Of a stretch of 64,000 nt of DNA, positions 34,187 through 46,120 are shown in pieces (position 1 is the first letter of the stretch; the number at the start of each line of letters is the position of its first letter). Source of the DNA: Cryptomeria japonica. Its lineage: Eukaryota; Streptophyta; Pinopsida; Cupressales; Cupressaceae. The stretch is taken from contig NC_081406.1 in assembly GCF_030272615.1 (NCBI RefSeq), positions 170,509,361 through 170,573,360 of the forward strand, written 5' to 3'. Under the pieces are notes generated by a model, which searched no databases, was not told the DNA's origin, and was given only the letters and a program-made list of their open reading frames with translations. Both the position numbers and the translations under genes were made by a program.

Positions 34187-34814
34187 GAGCGAGATACAAT
34201 AATTATTCAAAATAGATTTAAGGGCAGATTTTTATTCAATTGAATTAGACTTTTTACAAAGGTGGATTTCATAGAGACGAAGAGGATGTATTGCCAGTTG
34301 ATCACAGAGGGTTTTTTTTTTGTTAGTGAAAATAAAGACTAAATCCTCACAATATGATTGAGGCAAATAGAGATTTTAATTTTTTTTTTCTTTTTCTGGA
34401 AGATAATATTGAAGTAATTCAATGAGCTATGCACTGTTAATATCAAGAGAGGTAGTTTTATTTAATTCTTACAAATAATAACATATACAAATGAAATTTT
34501 CTTTCTTACGATCACAAAGAAGTAGACTACTCATAGAGGGAAAATGAGGGAACAAAAAAAATACACACAATTGATCAAACCCTCATTCAAAGAGAAATAA
34601 GCTTTTGGTGCACAAACTTATAATCACAAAGAGGTAGAAAGAAAAATTCACTATCAAGGAATAAGATTTTATTTTTATTTGATTGATCAAACCCACGGGT
34701 GAGTGAAAGTTTTAATCACAGGAAAGAAAAATAATAAAAATAAGAAACAGTTTTCATACATAAAGAAATTAATTTTTACTCACATTAAGTTTTATTCACA
34801 AGAAAGAAAAGAAT

Positions 34815-34950
34815 AAAAACAAGAAAACAAGATTCATGCACTAGTAATTTTTATTCACAGAGAGAAGAATTAATTCTTGGAAAAATAACTAAATAGGAAA
34901 AAAAGGATTCTTGCACAAATATAGACTTTAAAGAAAGGAAAGAAAAAACT
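34815..34950. repeat. Left flanking repeat of the LINE
   Basis: Contains ACAAGAAAACAA, TTATTCACAGAGAGAAG, AATTAATTCTTGGAAAA, ACTAAATAGGAAAA and GAAAGGAAAG in order. The same series occurs at 38444-38559. It ends one or two bases before the first LINE codon. Confidence 0.75.
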
Positions 34951-34951
34951 T

Positions 34952-37662
34952 GCAGACTTTAGACCCATTTCTTTATGTAATTCCATTTACAAAATTTTCA
35001 CCAAAGCCATTTACTTAAGACTAAAGACACTAATCCCAAACATTATTTCCCCTCAGTAGGGTGGTTTTGTTCCAGGGAGGGAAACCTCTGATGGGGCTCT
35101 GGTAGCACATGAAGTGATGCACTCTATTGAGTCTTCTCACATTCCATCCTTCATTATAAAAATAGATACGATGAAGGCCTATGATAAGGTGAGTTGGTTG
35201 TTTTTGTTGAAGGTCCTTCATAGATTTGGTTTTTCTTAAAAATGGTGCAAATGGATTAGGAGTTGCATTTCAAGAGCATCCTTCTCAGTGCTTATAAATG
35301 GTGCTCCTTCGGGCTTCTTTTTTGCTTCTCAAGGAATTCGATAAGGGGATCCCCTTTCTCCTTTTTTTTTAATTATTATGGCAAAAGCTCTTAGTAGGAC
35401 AATACATGCTCAACACTCTTTAGGCCTTTGGAAAGGGGTACATATTCCCAATACTCATATTATTGTCACTCATAATCTCTTTGTGGATGATAATTTGCTT
35501 TTTGGTTGTTCAACAATTCAGGAGGTTAAACATATTAAAAATATTTTGGATGTTTACTCTGCTAGGTGGGGCCAAGTTATTAACTCACAAAAGTCCAAGA
35601 TCTTTATTTTTGACACCCTTGAGATTATTGTAGAGAGAATAGTGTCTTCTTTAGGTTGCTCATTGAGATCTCTCCCTTCTTCCTATTTGGGTATTTCATT
35701 CTTTATGGGCCAGGATAAGTCCTCTTACTGGAACAATGTCATCACTGGACTTAAGAGTAGAATCTTTGTTTGGAAGGCTAGATGGTTATCGTTATCTGGT
35801 AGAATTTTACTTGTTAAGATTGTTTTGGATGCTATTCCGAATTATTATCTCTATCCTACAAGCTCCTAAATTTGTGATTTCTCAAATTGAAAAAATTATT
35901 AGATCCTTTTTGTCGAAAGCTAATATGTTTGAAAGAAAAAAGATCCCTTTGGTTTCTTTGGATAAATTAACTCTTAATAAGGATGTGGGTGGTGTTGGGT
36001 TGCATAACATTGTCATTAGGAATAAAGCCTTTGGTGGGAAACTTGTTTGGAACATGTATGCCAAACCTTCTACACTATGGTGTCAGATCATGCAGGCAAA
36101 GTATTTAGATTCTAATAATCCGACTAGGATTTTCACAATTTCCAACCCTCCAGTGGGGTCAGTAATTTGGAATTTTATGATCTCATCTTGGAGAGTGGTT
36201 TCAGATTATCTATCATGGCAAGTCATTGTGGAGATGTTGTTCTCTTTTGGAATGACTCCTGGAATGGTCTCCCCCCTCTTAAGTTTGTAGTGGCTCTTAT
36301 GGATTCGATAGACATTTTCACTTCTCATTGGGGTTCTAAATTGGTGATTATGTTGACCATGTGGATATTTTCTCTCATAAAGTTTACTTGAAAGATCCTT
36401 CCTCTTTGCCACTATCTCCTCTGCAAATTAATAGTTTTAATGCAGTCATTGGTACTAGGATTGTTTATCTTTCCTAAGATAAAGATAAATTGCTTTGGTG
36501 CCCCTCTAAATCAGGTAAATACTCGGTTGAAGAAGGATATAAGGCTATTCAACAGATAAGTAATCAATGTTTGTCTCATCGGGCTTTTCTCTTTTGTTGG
36601 AATAGTGCAGTTCTTCACAAGGCAGGTGTCTTTTCATGGCTTTTTCTTCAGTATAAGATCCTTACTAGTGATAGGTTGTCTCATTTACAGATTCCTCCCC
36701 CCTTTTCCTATGTTCTTTGTGGCAAGGTTGATGAAACTATAGATCATCTCTTCATTCATTGTGAATTTGCTTCTCAGTGCTAGTCATTTGTGATGGACAA
36801 GCTTTCCATCTCTTTTCCTCTTCCTTCTTCATTATGGGACTTTTTCCGATCATGGCCTACTTTGTTCTCATAATCTCTTTTTGCGTGTCTGTGATTTATC
36901 ATCCCATCTTTTGTTATTTGGTCAATTTGGTGGGAGTGTAAAAAGTGTATCTTTAGAAAGTCTTCCTAAGATATATTACTAGTTCTTTTGGTTATGGAAA
37001 AACACATTTCGGAACAAGTAAATTCATATGTTCAATCTCACTTTAATCTTAATGCTCAATTCTCTTGGTGGGATAGTTTTTCTCTTTCTAAATGGAAAAT
37101 GGTCTCTACTCCTTTATCTCTCATTTTTCCTAGAGTAAAAAAACCTACCTTGGATAGGAAATGTGTCAAATGACATCCTCTTGATCTCAATTTTTGCAAA
37201 TTAAACTTTGATGGATCTTCTAGGGGAAATTCGGGTGATTTTGGGATAGGAATATGCTTGTGTAACCATCTTGGTTGAATCCTTTCTCTTAAAGCTTTAT
37301 CCATTCCCCCAGGTACTAAAAATATGGCTGACACCCGGGCTTTATTGGAAGGTATCATCATGGCAAAAAAGCTGAAAACTGCTAATCTCCATGTTGAAGC
37401 TAATTCTACTCTCATTATCAATGCTTGTAAGTCCAAATTGGTTGTGAATTGGAGTATTAAATATGTTCTTGAACAGATCTGGACTATTCTTGATTCTTTT
37501 GAGAAGTTAACTATTTCGCATACTTACATAGAAGGTAATGCTTTGGTTGATTGTCTGGCCAATCTGGGTTGTTCTAAGGTGGAAATTGATTCTATGTCGG
37601 TTGAATGTGATCTAGGGAATTATCCTAATCTCTTGCGTATTATTCAGGAGGAATCTTCTTAG
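34952..37662 (+). pseudogene. LINE ORF2 remnant: RT, zinc-binding and RNase H domains
   Basis: ORF2 makes the RT that copies LINE RNA at the nicked target. In order: FRPISLCNSIYKIFTKA (RT start region, 34958 on), IIKIDTMKAYDKVSW (first catalytic Asp), GDPLSPF, and NLFVDDNLLFG (the FADD-type active site, here FVDD, near 35476). A frameshift near 35850 leads to the thumb and connection region (VSLDKLTLNKDVGGVGL), then the zf-RVT domain at 36490-36783 (KSGKYSVEEGYKA ... FIHCEF). RNase H follows from about 37200 (KLNFDGSSRGNSG, ADTRALLEGIIMA, HTYIEGNALVDCLANLG). Three stops in the RT frame replace expected Gln codons. The terminal RNase H is usual for plant L1 elements. Confidence 0.85.
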
Positions 37663-38299
37663 TAACGCTTCTCTTTTCTTTATTCTTGCACATTGTTGAG
37701 TATCTATTTGGCTATATATCGTAGTATTCTGGGTTTTGTTTTGTAGACATGGCTCCACACTCTTTCCTTTTGGTTGGTATGAAAGTATCAAAAGAACTCT
37801 TGAACGACAATCTTTTAAGCCAGTTAAATTTTTTCTTCAGCATTATGAATTTGGATCTTACTGCTCGTTCAATCCCTTCTTCCTTTTTAGACCTCAATTT
37901 GGGTCATGATCATTCAGATGTTGCCATGGAAGAATGAGTGATTTTACTGTTCAGGCATTTTGATGTTATCTCGTCATTTCTTTCTTGGCAGATTTCTCGA
38001 GTCTTTGGTTGCAGGTTTTTGCCATGGTCTTCTTCGTTGACAGCTCCTATTGAAGGTTTCATGCTTGGACTATATGGTTTATGTGGTCTTTTGGCCTTAG
38101 TTCTATTGTATTTTCATGTAAATTCAATATGTAATATGTAAATTTACAAGTTGTGTGCTCCTTTTTGGGTGGGCTCCTTCTTTTTGTAACTAGCTCCGAC
38201 AAGATGGGGGGTTCTTTCAAACTCTTGTTCTGTTGAATAAGGACTATGATAAGAGTTTTTCTTCCTGGTTCTTTTCTCTAGGAGCTCTTTTGTATCAGC

Positions 38300-38415
<116 letters not shown>

Positions 38416-38443
38416 GTGGCAATTGTCACCTTGCTCAAAAAAA

Positions 38444-38559
38444 AACAAGAAAACAATAATATTTATTCACAGAGAGAAGAATTAATTCTTGGAAAATTAA
38501 CTAAATAGGAAAATAAGGATTTTTGCACAAATCTAGACTTAAAAAGAAAGGAAAGCAAA
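38444..38559. repeat. Right flanking repeat of the LINE
   Basis: Begins right after the LINE poly(A) and repeats 34815-34950, with about eight substitutions and a ~14-bp gap. Either an unusually long target duplication or a pre-existing tandem repeat in the LTR. Confidence 0.75.
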
Positions 38560-38668
38560 AGCAAGATCTCTTTCCTTCTTTTTCTCTAAGAAAATTAATT
38601 AAATAAATAGATATCCTTACATGCATTTTCAAGGAGAAAATGTTTACTTTTTTTTTTTGAAACAACAA

Positions 38669-38773
<105 letters not shown>

Positions 38774-39527
38774 AGAATTAATAGAATTTCCTTGATTAAC
38801 TTTTCTAATTAACTAAGATGGTAGATCTTCTATATGAATTAAATTCTAAGAGAGAAAATAAACTATTTCTTGCAAAATACAAAGTTCATGTATGACTATT
38901 AAAAGAATGCGAAGAGAGGAGACCCAGGATACTCGAAGCTCGATGTAGAATCCCCTCCAAATTCTTCAAGCTAGCCTCCGTTGATCCTTCCTTGCAACTT
39001 TGTGAAATTTCTTCAAAGCAACTACTTAACAATCCTACAATGAAATGTGACTACAAAGAAAAAAGCTACTGCTTTCAATAACTTGAGAAAAAAAATTCTT
39101 CCAAATAACTCCCTCTTTTTGAAAACTTTCACACATTATATAGAGAAAATCCCTCAATTCCACTATCTAAAGAATTAATTGAAAATGAAATTCTTTTTCC
39201 AATATTGGTTCCATGCAAAATTGATTGATAACTTAGTGGAGTTACATACAAGAATATGGGATTTAAAATTACTTCTAGAAGCTTCTCGTTTCCTCCTACG
39301 ACATGTGCTCAATTCGATTTTTGAATAAATATTTAATTTGCCAATAAAATTTATGATTTTCAAGTGTGTGTGTGTCCACCATTTAATTTTTTTTATAAAA
39401 AATAAATAGTTTCAACCTTAATAAATAAAACACTTCTAATTAACAAAAATCACAAAATGCTATGAAATATAATAATAACAATAATAGTAGCAAGTTTTTA
39501 TCAAGATAGAGTAAGAGGGTTATAACA

Positions 39528-39545
39528 TCCTTACCCCCTTAAATT
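39528..39545 (-). other. Polypurine tract of the gypsy element
   Basis: The minus strand reads AATTTAAGGGGGTAAGGA immediately before TGTTATAACCC at 39527. Confidence 0.65.
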
Positions 39546-39639
39546 GTGCATTGTCTCGATGCACTTATTTAATATAACCATATAAGAGTGTATAGTTCAT
39601 GATGACTCTAAAACAAACAAAGAAAAAAGAAAAAAGAAC

Positions 39640-40025
39640 CAACTGCTATTCCTTCCTTTGATATGATATGTCCAAGGTAGTGGATCTTTTCTTCAAAGAA
39701 GGAACATTTTGATAGTTTCCCATATAACTTATGTTCCCTTAACCATTGCAAAACCAATTGTAGCTGCACTAAATGTTCCTCCTCATTTCTATCTAGTAAA
39801 TCAAGATGTTGTCAAAAAATACCAAGACAAATTTGTCCAAAAGTCATGAAGTACACTATTCATTAGGTTCATAAATGCAGTTGGAGCATTGGTTACACCA
39901 AAAGGTACTACCATGAATTCATAATGCCCATATCTAGTCCTAAAGGTTATCTTCAGAATATCTTCTTCATTAATTCTGAGTTGATGATATTCTGATTGGA
40001 GATCTATCTTTTAAAACATTGTTGC
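39640..40025 (-). pseudogene. Ty3/gypsy reverse transcriptase remnant, split by the LARD array
   Basis: Minus-strand frames carry [32 protein letters not shown] and [13 protein letters not shown], the palm region of gypsy RT. Next comes the active-site segment, which reads FFDNIL in a shifted frame where FxDD is expected, and then LQWLREHKLYGKLSKC and HYLGHIISKEG. A stop precedes KIDL, and frameshifts break the rest. RNase H and integrase are missing: only ~90 bp separate the last RT motif from the polypurine tract, so the element is internally deleted. The frame reaches 40025 and is cut there by the first LARD LTR. The upstream part should lie beyond the right end of the array. Confidence 0.8.
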
Positions 40026-41239
40026 TGTAGTACCCCTACCCTAGTCTATTTCTAACCTTGGTTTAATCTTGATCAGTTTATCGTGATATTATGATTATAA
40101 TCAGATGTTGATTTTACGCATAGCTATTGATGTGGTTTTCTCACTAGTTTTATGCTAGTTGTTTAGTGTTCTTATTTCATGGTATTCATCGAGCTAACGC
40201 ATTCATTAAGTTATTATATATGTATGCATGTATGATCGTTGGTTGCAGGAGATTTCAGGTACGAAGTCGCATGAGTGCGAGGTTCGTCGTCACCTGGTTT
40301 TGCAGGTTTGAGCATACCTTTTAATCCCTAGAGTTGGATTAGGTGGTCGCAAGACCTTAGTCGGCCTTAGTCGTGCTCTAGTGAGCATCGCCAGTCGTCG
40401 TCGGTAATCCCTTCTTGTTTGGGTTTGCAAGTCGTCTGTTTGGTTGACCTTCTCGGTTTGCGTGCCTGGTGTGTTTGGTTAATTGATTAATTAGTCCTTA
40501 GCATTATTTTGAGTATTTATGCGTTTGTGCAGTGAAGATTAATGGATTAAATTGATTGAGAATCCGTTATGCGTTTTTTCGTTGTTAATGAATTGCTCGC
40601 TTTAGATTGGAAGTAAATTTGAATTTAATGGCTGATTTCGATTATTAAATGCATTATATATATATGCTGTTGAAAGGGAAGTTTTATATGTTATCGCCAT
40701 AGAGTTAATTGTATTTCGTTAGATTATTAATTTGAAAGGTTAAATTGATCTGATATGAGAAATCGAATTTTTATTGATAAAGCAAGTTAAATTGTTGCTT
40801 TTGTGGAGAAGAATTAATTTTTAAGTATTATTTTTAAATAAAAGTTTTTATTCCAAAAATGGAAATTTTTGGGGTCAACTCCTCCATATTACCCAAATTT
40901 GGGAAAATTGGAAGGCATGGACAATTTTGGAGAAGATTTTGGGGAATCTGACAGGTGGCTCTCCCTCAGCCATACCAGGATTGCGAATTAAGGTAGGATT
41001 CTGAACTGGTTATTGGAAATCAATTTGATTGTTCATATGAATTTGGCTGGAAATTTTAATGGAGATGTGTATTTTTCCTCCTTGCTGTTGAGTGTTTGAA
41101 ACCCTTGGTTAATGGAAGGGATGAGCAAACCATCAAGAAAACATCAGTTTCATATCAAACTGAAATTGTTATTTCAAATCCTTGTGTGGGTCTGTTGTTG
41201 TTTTAATCCAAGTTGTGTTAATAGAGATATATATGTCTT

Positions 41240-41450
41240 TTATGAACTGTGCGTCCGTTTTTGGTTCGGACTGTGTGTAAATGGGAAATGAAAACATCTT
41301 TGTTTTTTTTTATCGAACTGTGTGTTCGAAGAAGATTTTTATGCTCGGTTGCAAGCTGGGCGTATTCTTTTTATTATATTTTTTTTGAGCTGTGTTCAGC
41401 AAGGAAAAAAGAAAATTTATTAACGTTCAGGCCGAACTGGGCGTTTTATT
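41240..41450. repeat. Degenerate AACTGTGYGT motif series in the LTR
   Basis: Words like GAACTGTGCGT, GGACTGTGTGT, GAACTGTGTGT, AAGCTGGGCGT, GAGCTGTGTTC and GAACTGGGCGT occur at about 41245, 41268, 41315, 41354, 41388 and 41434. They lead up to the GC island. The series recurs at +7990 and +15980. Confidence 0.6.
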
Positions 41451-41459
41451 GTTTTAGCT

Positions 41460-41727
41460 ATGGGATTGGGGTCGGAGGGCGGGGAGCGGAGTTCCACCCG
41501 CTCCTCCCCCCTTTCCCCCGCGCGTCCCCCTTCTCCTCCCGCTCGAACCTTGGTTTCTCCCCCTCCAACCCTCTCGCTGGTGGTTTTTGCCTTGCCCGCG
41601 GCACACTGCGGTGGCCGCAGGGCCGCGGTGGCCGCAGGGCGCCGCGGACCTGCGGGCACCGCAGCGGCGCCGCCGCTCGGGTAACGCCCAGCGGCTAGGG
41701 TTAGGGTTACGCCCGCCCTAGCCGCGT
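41460..41727. repeat. GC-rich island in LARD LTR 1
   Basis: Sharply GC-rich and CpG-rich against an AT-rich LTR. It contains a tandem 16-bp word GCGGTGGCCGCAGGGC (two copies, about 41608-41640). At its right end is a hairpin with perfect 10-bp arms GCGGCTAGGG (41691-41700) and CCCTAGCCGC (41716-41725); the arm and loop include two TTAGGG units. It could be a promoter or regulatory island; that is inference. Confidence 0.8.
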
Positions 41728-42915
41728 TTTTTTAAACGCTTTTCCATATTAAAAAAAAAAAAGAAGAAAGGAACATAGTTATTAATGCGTTTTTATATTA
41801 AAAAAAAAAAAAAAGGAAGAACATAGTTTTCTTTTTATGCGTTTTGTTTAACGTAGTTTTTCTTAAAAATCATTTTTTTTAAATGTATTTTTTTTGTTGT
41901 TAGTGTTCAAAAAAAAATGCATATGATTTGTATATCATTTTAAAGAGAGTTGTGTTAATGTTAGTTTAATTAGATGCTTAATTATGATTAAAGGGCATAT
42001 CGTGATAAAGGATAACTTGATATTGGTTAATTTTATAATAGAATTTATAGGTGAATTAATCGTTCAATTTCATTTCACGATTGGTGCACCTTGTCTAATT
42101 AAGTTTTAATATTGATAAGTTCATCATCAAATGTTAATTGACTATACTTGGGTCCAATCTTGGATTAATAAGTTTATATCATGGGCGTTTGGAAATGAGT
42201 ATCTACAATTGAATTTCCTTTATATTTATACTTCCGTGATTCGTATGGTACAACTGGGATTGAAAATTATGAATCTGTAGAGATTGAATTTAGACCAGTA
42301 TATTAATGACGTTGTGATTGGAGATTAAATACCTTATTTTAGTTGAGTAATGGTTGTTTGAGTTTAATTCATATGAATTGGTTAAAACTCATTATGGTTT
42401 GGTTTGCCTGTTCGTTGTTTGAATTTTAACGAGTTAGAAAACCAAGAACGACTTATCCCTTGATAAGGTAGATGACTGTAAGTTGTTTTAGATCTTGTAG
42501 AAAACTTGATCGTCGTTTAATGATTAAATCAAATTGAGGAAATATATTGTCTTTTCTGATTATTGCTTGCGAGTTTAATTTCTGTATTCGCTTTAATAAT
42601 GAAATGGCATGTTTTGCTTGTTTAAAGGACCCTGTCGTAAGGATGATTTGGTGTTCCTGTTTTAGTCCTCGATTTCCGAGTTGACTGTTGTATTGTGATG
42701 TTGTCATAATTGGTCATATCCTCTTTGTGCGAGTCGAATGATGATTCGTGGTTAACCTTATTTGTCAGGTCTCTAGTTGAGTATCGTCAGTAAGTGATTA
42801 ACCTTGAGTCGTGTTTGACCTGATGATTGTATCTTCTTGAACTCCGTTCGTCTTACCATGTGTATTCCGTGGTTTGAGTTCGTTTGAGTCGGTCTAGTGT
42901 CGTATGGGAAAGTGG

Positions 42916-42966
42916 CTTTCGATTGGGGGCCGCGCCCAAAGTGGCTGCTGGGTAACCCATCGAAAG
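42916..42966. repeat. Stem-loop in LARD LTR 1
   Basis: CTTTCGAT (42916-42923) pairs with ATCGAAAG (42959-42966), extended by GGG/CCC around a one-base bulge. Inside it, TTGGG and CCCAA can pair around a GGCCGCG core. Repeats at +7990 and +15980. Confidence 0.6.
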
Positions 42967-44309
42967 TGAGTCTAATAAGTGATAACCTAAGTAGATTAGA
43001 AAATAATCTCTAAATAAGATAATGTGCCTCACACATGGGACGAATGCTATCATAGATTCGGCATGCTGTGAGAAGGCCTGAAATGGCAAACTACCTTCCT
43101 CGTCTTCACGAGAGGATGTGTGGGTCCACATGAGGCTTGGATGGGCCGGAAGTTCGGATTAGGTTGCCAGGGTTACCAGTGTATGGGCCGGGACCTATGA
43201 AGACTTGCCATGGTATCCATACCAGGTTGTGTGATGACACTTGTCCCTACGTTCGCTAGTGTGTTGTCGTCTTGTCCTGTTTGAGTACCTTTGTGAGTCG
43301 TCCTTTGTCTCTGCCCTTGTGAGTGTCGGTTTCATGTTAGACCTTGGGTGGTGATGGTTCAGTTTTATGGATGCTCTCATGGACTCTTATGATATTAGCT
43401 TTGATTATGTTCAGCTGGATCCTGTTCCTTGTAAGGATCGTTTATGTATTTATCGACCGGTGTGGTCGTCTGTATATTGTTATGTATCGCCTTGATGGCT
43501 GGGTTGTATGGTGTAACCTCTTGTACTCTTAACTTTATTATTTTATCAGAGGGGGTCTTGCAGTTGAGCAGACCCGGAGATGTAGCCCATTAGGGGTGAA
43601 CTCCGAGATCATTATGGTGTTATGTGGTGCATTCTCTCATGTTTCTTTTATTCAGCTTTATCATGTATGTTTATTTTATGTTAGAATGGTTAAGTGGATA
43701 ATTGAGATTAACTTTAAATGCTTATATTCAGTTCTTCCTTGAATGCCATGTGGATCGAATGCATAATTGGTTGAGATGCGATTTATCGCAAATGCATGTG
43801 TGTAATCGTCCTTTAAATGCAATAAGTTGGAATATGGAATAATGTATCTTAGAGTAATGAATTATACTCAGTTGTTGTTAAGGAATTTAATATGCTTGGA
43901 AAGATCTCTTATATTATGATGAAATCCTAGTGTATTAGAAAATGTAGATGTATGGTTTGTAATTTTAAATTGAAAAGCTTGAATGAGATTATGAATGGAA
44001 CTTAACGATGCAACTTGCTTGTGATTTATGTTTCCATCATTTTAAAGAAATTATCCTGATTGTGAATTATCCCGTTATTAAGATATTCAGCTTTTGGATT
44101 AAGTGTGTGAGTAAAGTGTATTGTGAAAATTTAAGTAATCTCGTTGGGAAACTCTTTAGGAGTTAGTTGTTGTCTTCCGCTATGCAATCTGAATCTTTGA
44201 TATCTTGTTGCATCTTATGTGTTGTAACTTTTTAAAAAAAAAAAAATTTGCGCTCTATTCTTGTTATTTTAGCTTATCCCTTCGGGGTTTCCTGGCGGGG
44301 CATTACATT

Positions 44310-44322
44310 TGGTATCAGAGCC
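44310..44322 (+). other. LARD primer-binding site, unit 1
   Basis: TGGTATCAGAGCC, an exact plant initiator-Met primer site, two bases after the LTR end. Confidence 0.95.
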
Positions 44323-46003
44323 ATGTTGCAAACATTGGGATCTCTGGTGTCGCGTGTGCCCTCTATTGGTGTGAGGTGTATCGACCTTATGTGTATGCTT
44401 GTCCTCCTTTTGCATGTGAGTGATTGAGCAGACCTTAGCTGGTGTGTAACGTGTGTGTGTTCACACCTTGTTTTCGCCTTCTTGATGTTGGTGTTTGAGT
44501 GCTTATTTGCGCATTGTGTGCTTATTGATGTCTTGGTCTACGATTACTCTTATTTGAAAAGAGAGTCGTATGTACCTTCCCTTATTGAGTGTCGTACTCT
44601 TTAGACTAATCCATTTGGATTGGTCCGTGCTTGTCTTGAATCTGAAAGTGCGAATTGTGTTTGTTTAAAGACTATGATATAGCTTAATGATGTCCACTTG
44701 AAGGACTAGTATGGCAATTATTGAATGCGTATTTGTAGAAAATTAAATGATCATCACTATTCCTCTCTCTCTTTCTTTCTGGAAATTAAATGATTAGGAT
44801 ATGTGTAATTATCTTTGATTCGAGTTTTCTTGATTGCGAAAGAGAAAAGGTTGTGATTTCTCGTACCCTTGTGTGAGCCTTATGTCGTCTATGCTTTTAG
44901 ATCATTAAAGAGGGCTACGGGTTTAAAAATTTATATTGGGTGATGGGAGAAAACTGTATGTGTTTGTTTAAAGAATTCTCCATGTGTGTTTTGTAGTAGT
45001 AGCATGATTAAATTCTACCTTGGTAAGGTGCATTGCTATGTGAATAGTTGAATTATGTAAAACTGCTTGGTTTGTAGAAGGTTAAAAGGAGCATGATTAT
45101 TGTAGCTTCGAGAGAGTAATAATGTGTCTTCTGAAAGATTGTCTTATGTGTTTCATTAACCAGTTTGATTGAAGATTTATTTTAGCAAATGCTCCATTGA
45201 ACTCGCTTTTGGGTATATGTAATAACCTTAATGTGTTTAGAAAGTGCGAATGGAAAAGCTGTTTGATGTGTATGCATTAATATGTTCTATTTGGTCAATA
45301 GCTCTTTGCTTATCTTGGATCGTAATATGATTTTCTAATCGGTTGCAATTATGACTTGTGTCTATATTGCATTATTATTAAGTGAGTGTTCTTAAGAGGT
45401 CTTGCATTATCGAAAATATTGTCTCTCTTGATCTCTGCTTTGTTTGTAAACTAGAACCTCCTGTTGCAACCATAATTATTGGAAGTGTTTTGGTTAGGCT
45501 AATTTTATCTTTCTAATCGGTAGCGAAATGAAAACCGTGTAATTGAAATGATAGGCTTATAATGAGAAATTTAATATTAATAGCGTGATCCTGATTGATC
45601 TTGTGTTTCTGTAGGAAATAGTTTGGTTATCAAACTCTCTTTCCCTTCTCTTTGCCTAATCATAAGAATTTTAGAAATGGCATTAAAGAGTGCATTGATT
45701 TAAATAGAGTGTTTATAAAACATGTGAAATTGTGTGTTTGCTTTTGGCTTCATATTGATAGATGAAAGTCTTAAGCTTTAGAAGTGAATTTGCTTAGCTA
45801 GTAATTTAATTATGAATGCTTAGTGAGATTTGAGAAAGCTATAGGAATGATGTTATTTCCTTATGTAATTGTGAATTGTTAATAATTTCAGTACTTGTAT
45901 CTAGAGTAAACTTGATTCGGTTATTTGTTTAGAAAGCATAATTGAAATCTTCCTTGTATAGATGTTAGCATACTGAAAAGTACTCCCCGTAAATGTGACT
46001 AAA

Positions 46004-46120
46004 CCAGTACTGGTGTAATTGTGTGTATTGTAAGAAACCAGTGCTTATCTTATGTGCCCATGGTTTGGTGAAGTAATCAACCATGGAGGATATGTTGTTT
46101 TTGAGTATGGGAAACCATAC
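46004..46120. repeat. Hairpin cluster in the LARD internal region
   Basis: Palindrome CCAGTACTGG (46004-46013); perfect 8-bp stem CCATGGTT/AACCATGG with a 13-nt loop; perfect 6-bp stem GTATGG/CCATAC with the tetraloop GAAA. Recurs unchanged in the other two units at +7990 and +15980. Confidence 0.7.

Larger units (their letters stand above)
40026..44307 (+). repeat. LARD LTR 1
   Basis: 4282 bp, TG...CA. It differs from LTR 2 by two C/T changes (41397 and 41633 here are C) and by two fewer TA units in a short microsatellite near 40660. It includes a GC-rich island and several inverted repeats. The 149-codon ORF at 41249 is not supported as a gene. Confidence 0.9.

Noticed and set aside
41249-41698. 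149-codon ORF repeated in all three LARD LTRs
   Set aside because: It is conserved only because the units are nearly identical. It spans the GC island, has no domain, and its substitutions change residues freely.
41691-41710. Telomere or interstitial telomeric repeat
   Set aside because: Only two TTAGGG units, and the usual plant unit is TTTAGGG; they are part of a hairpin.
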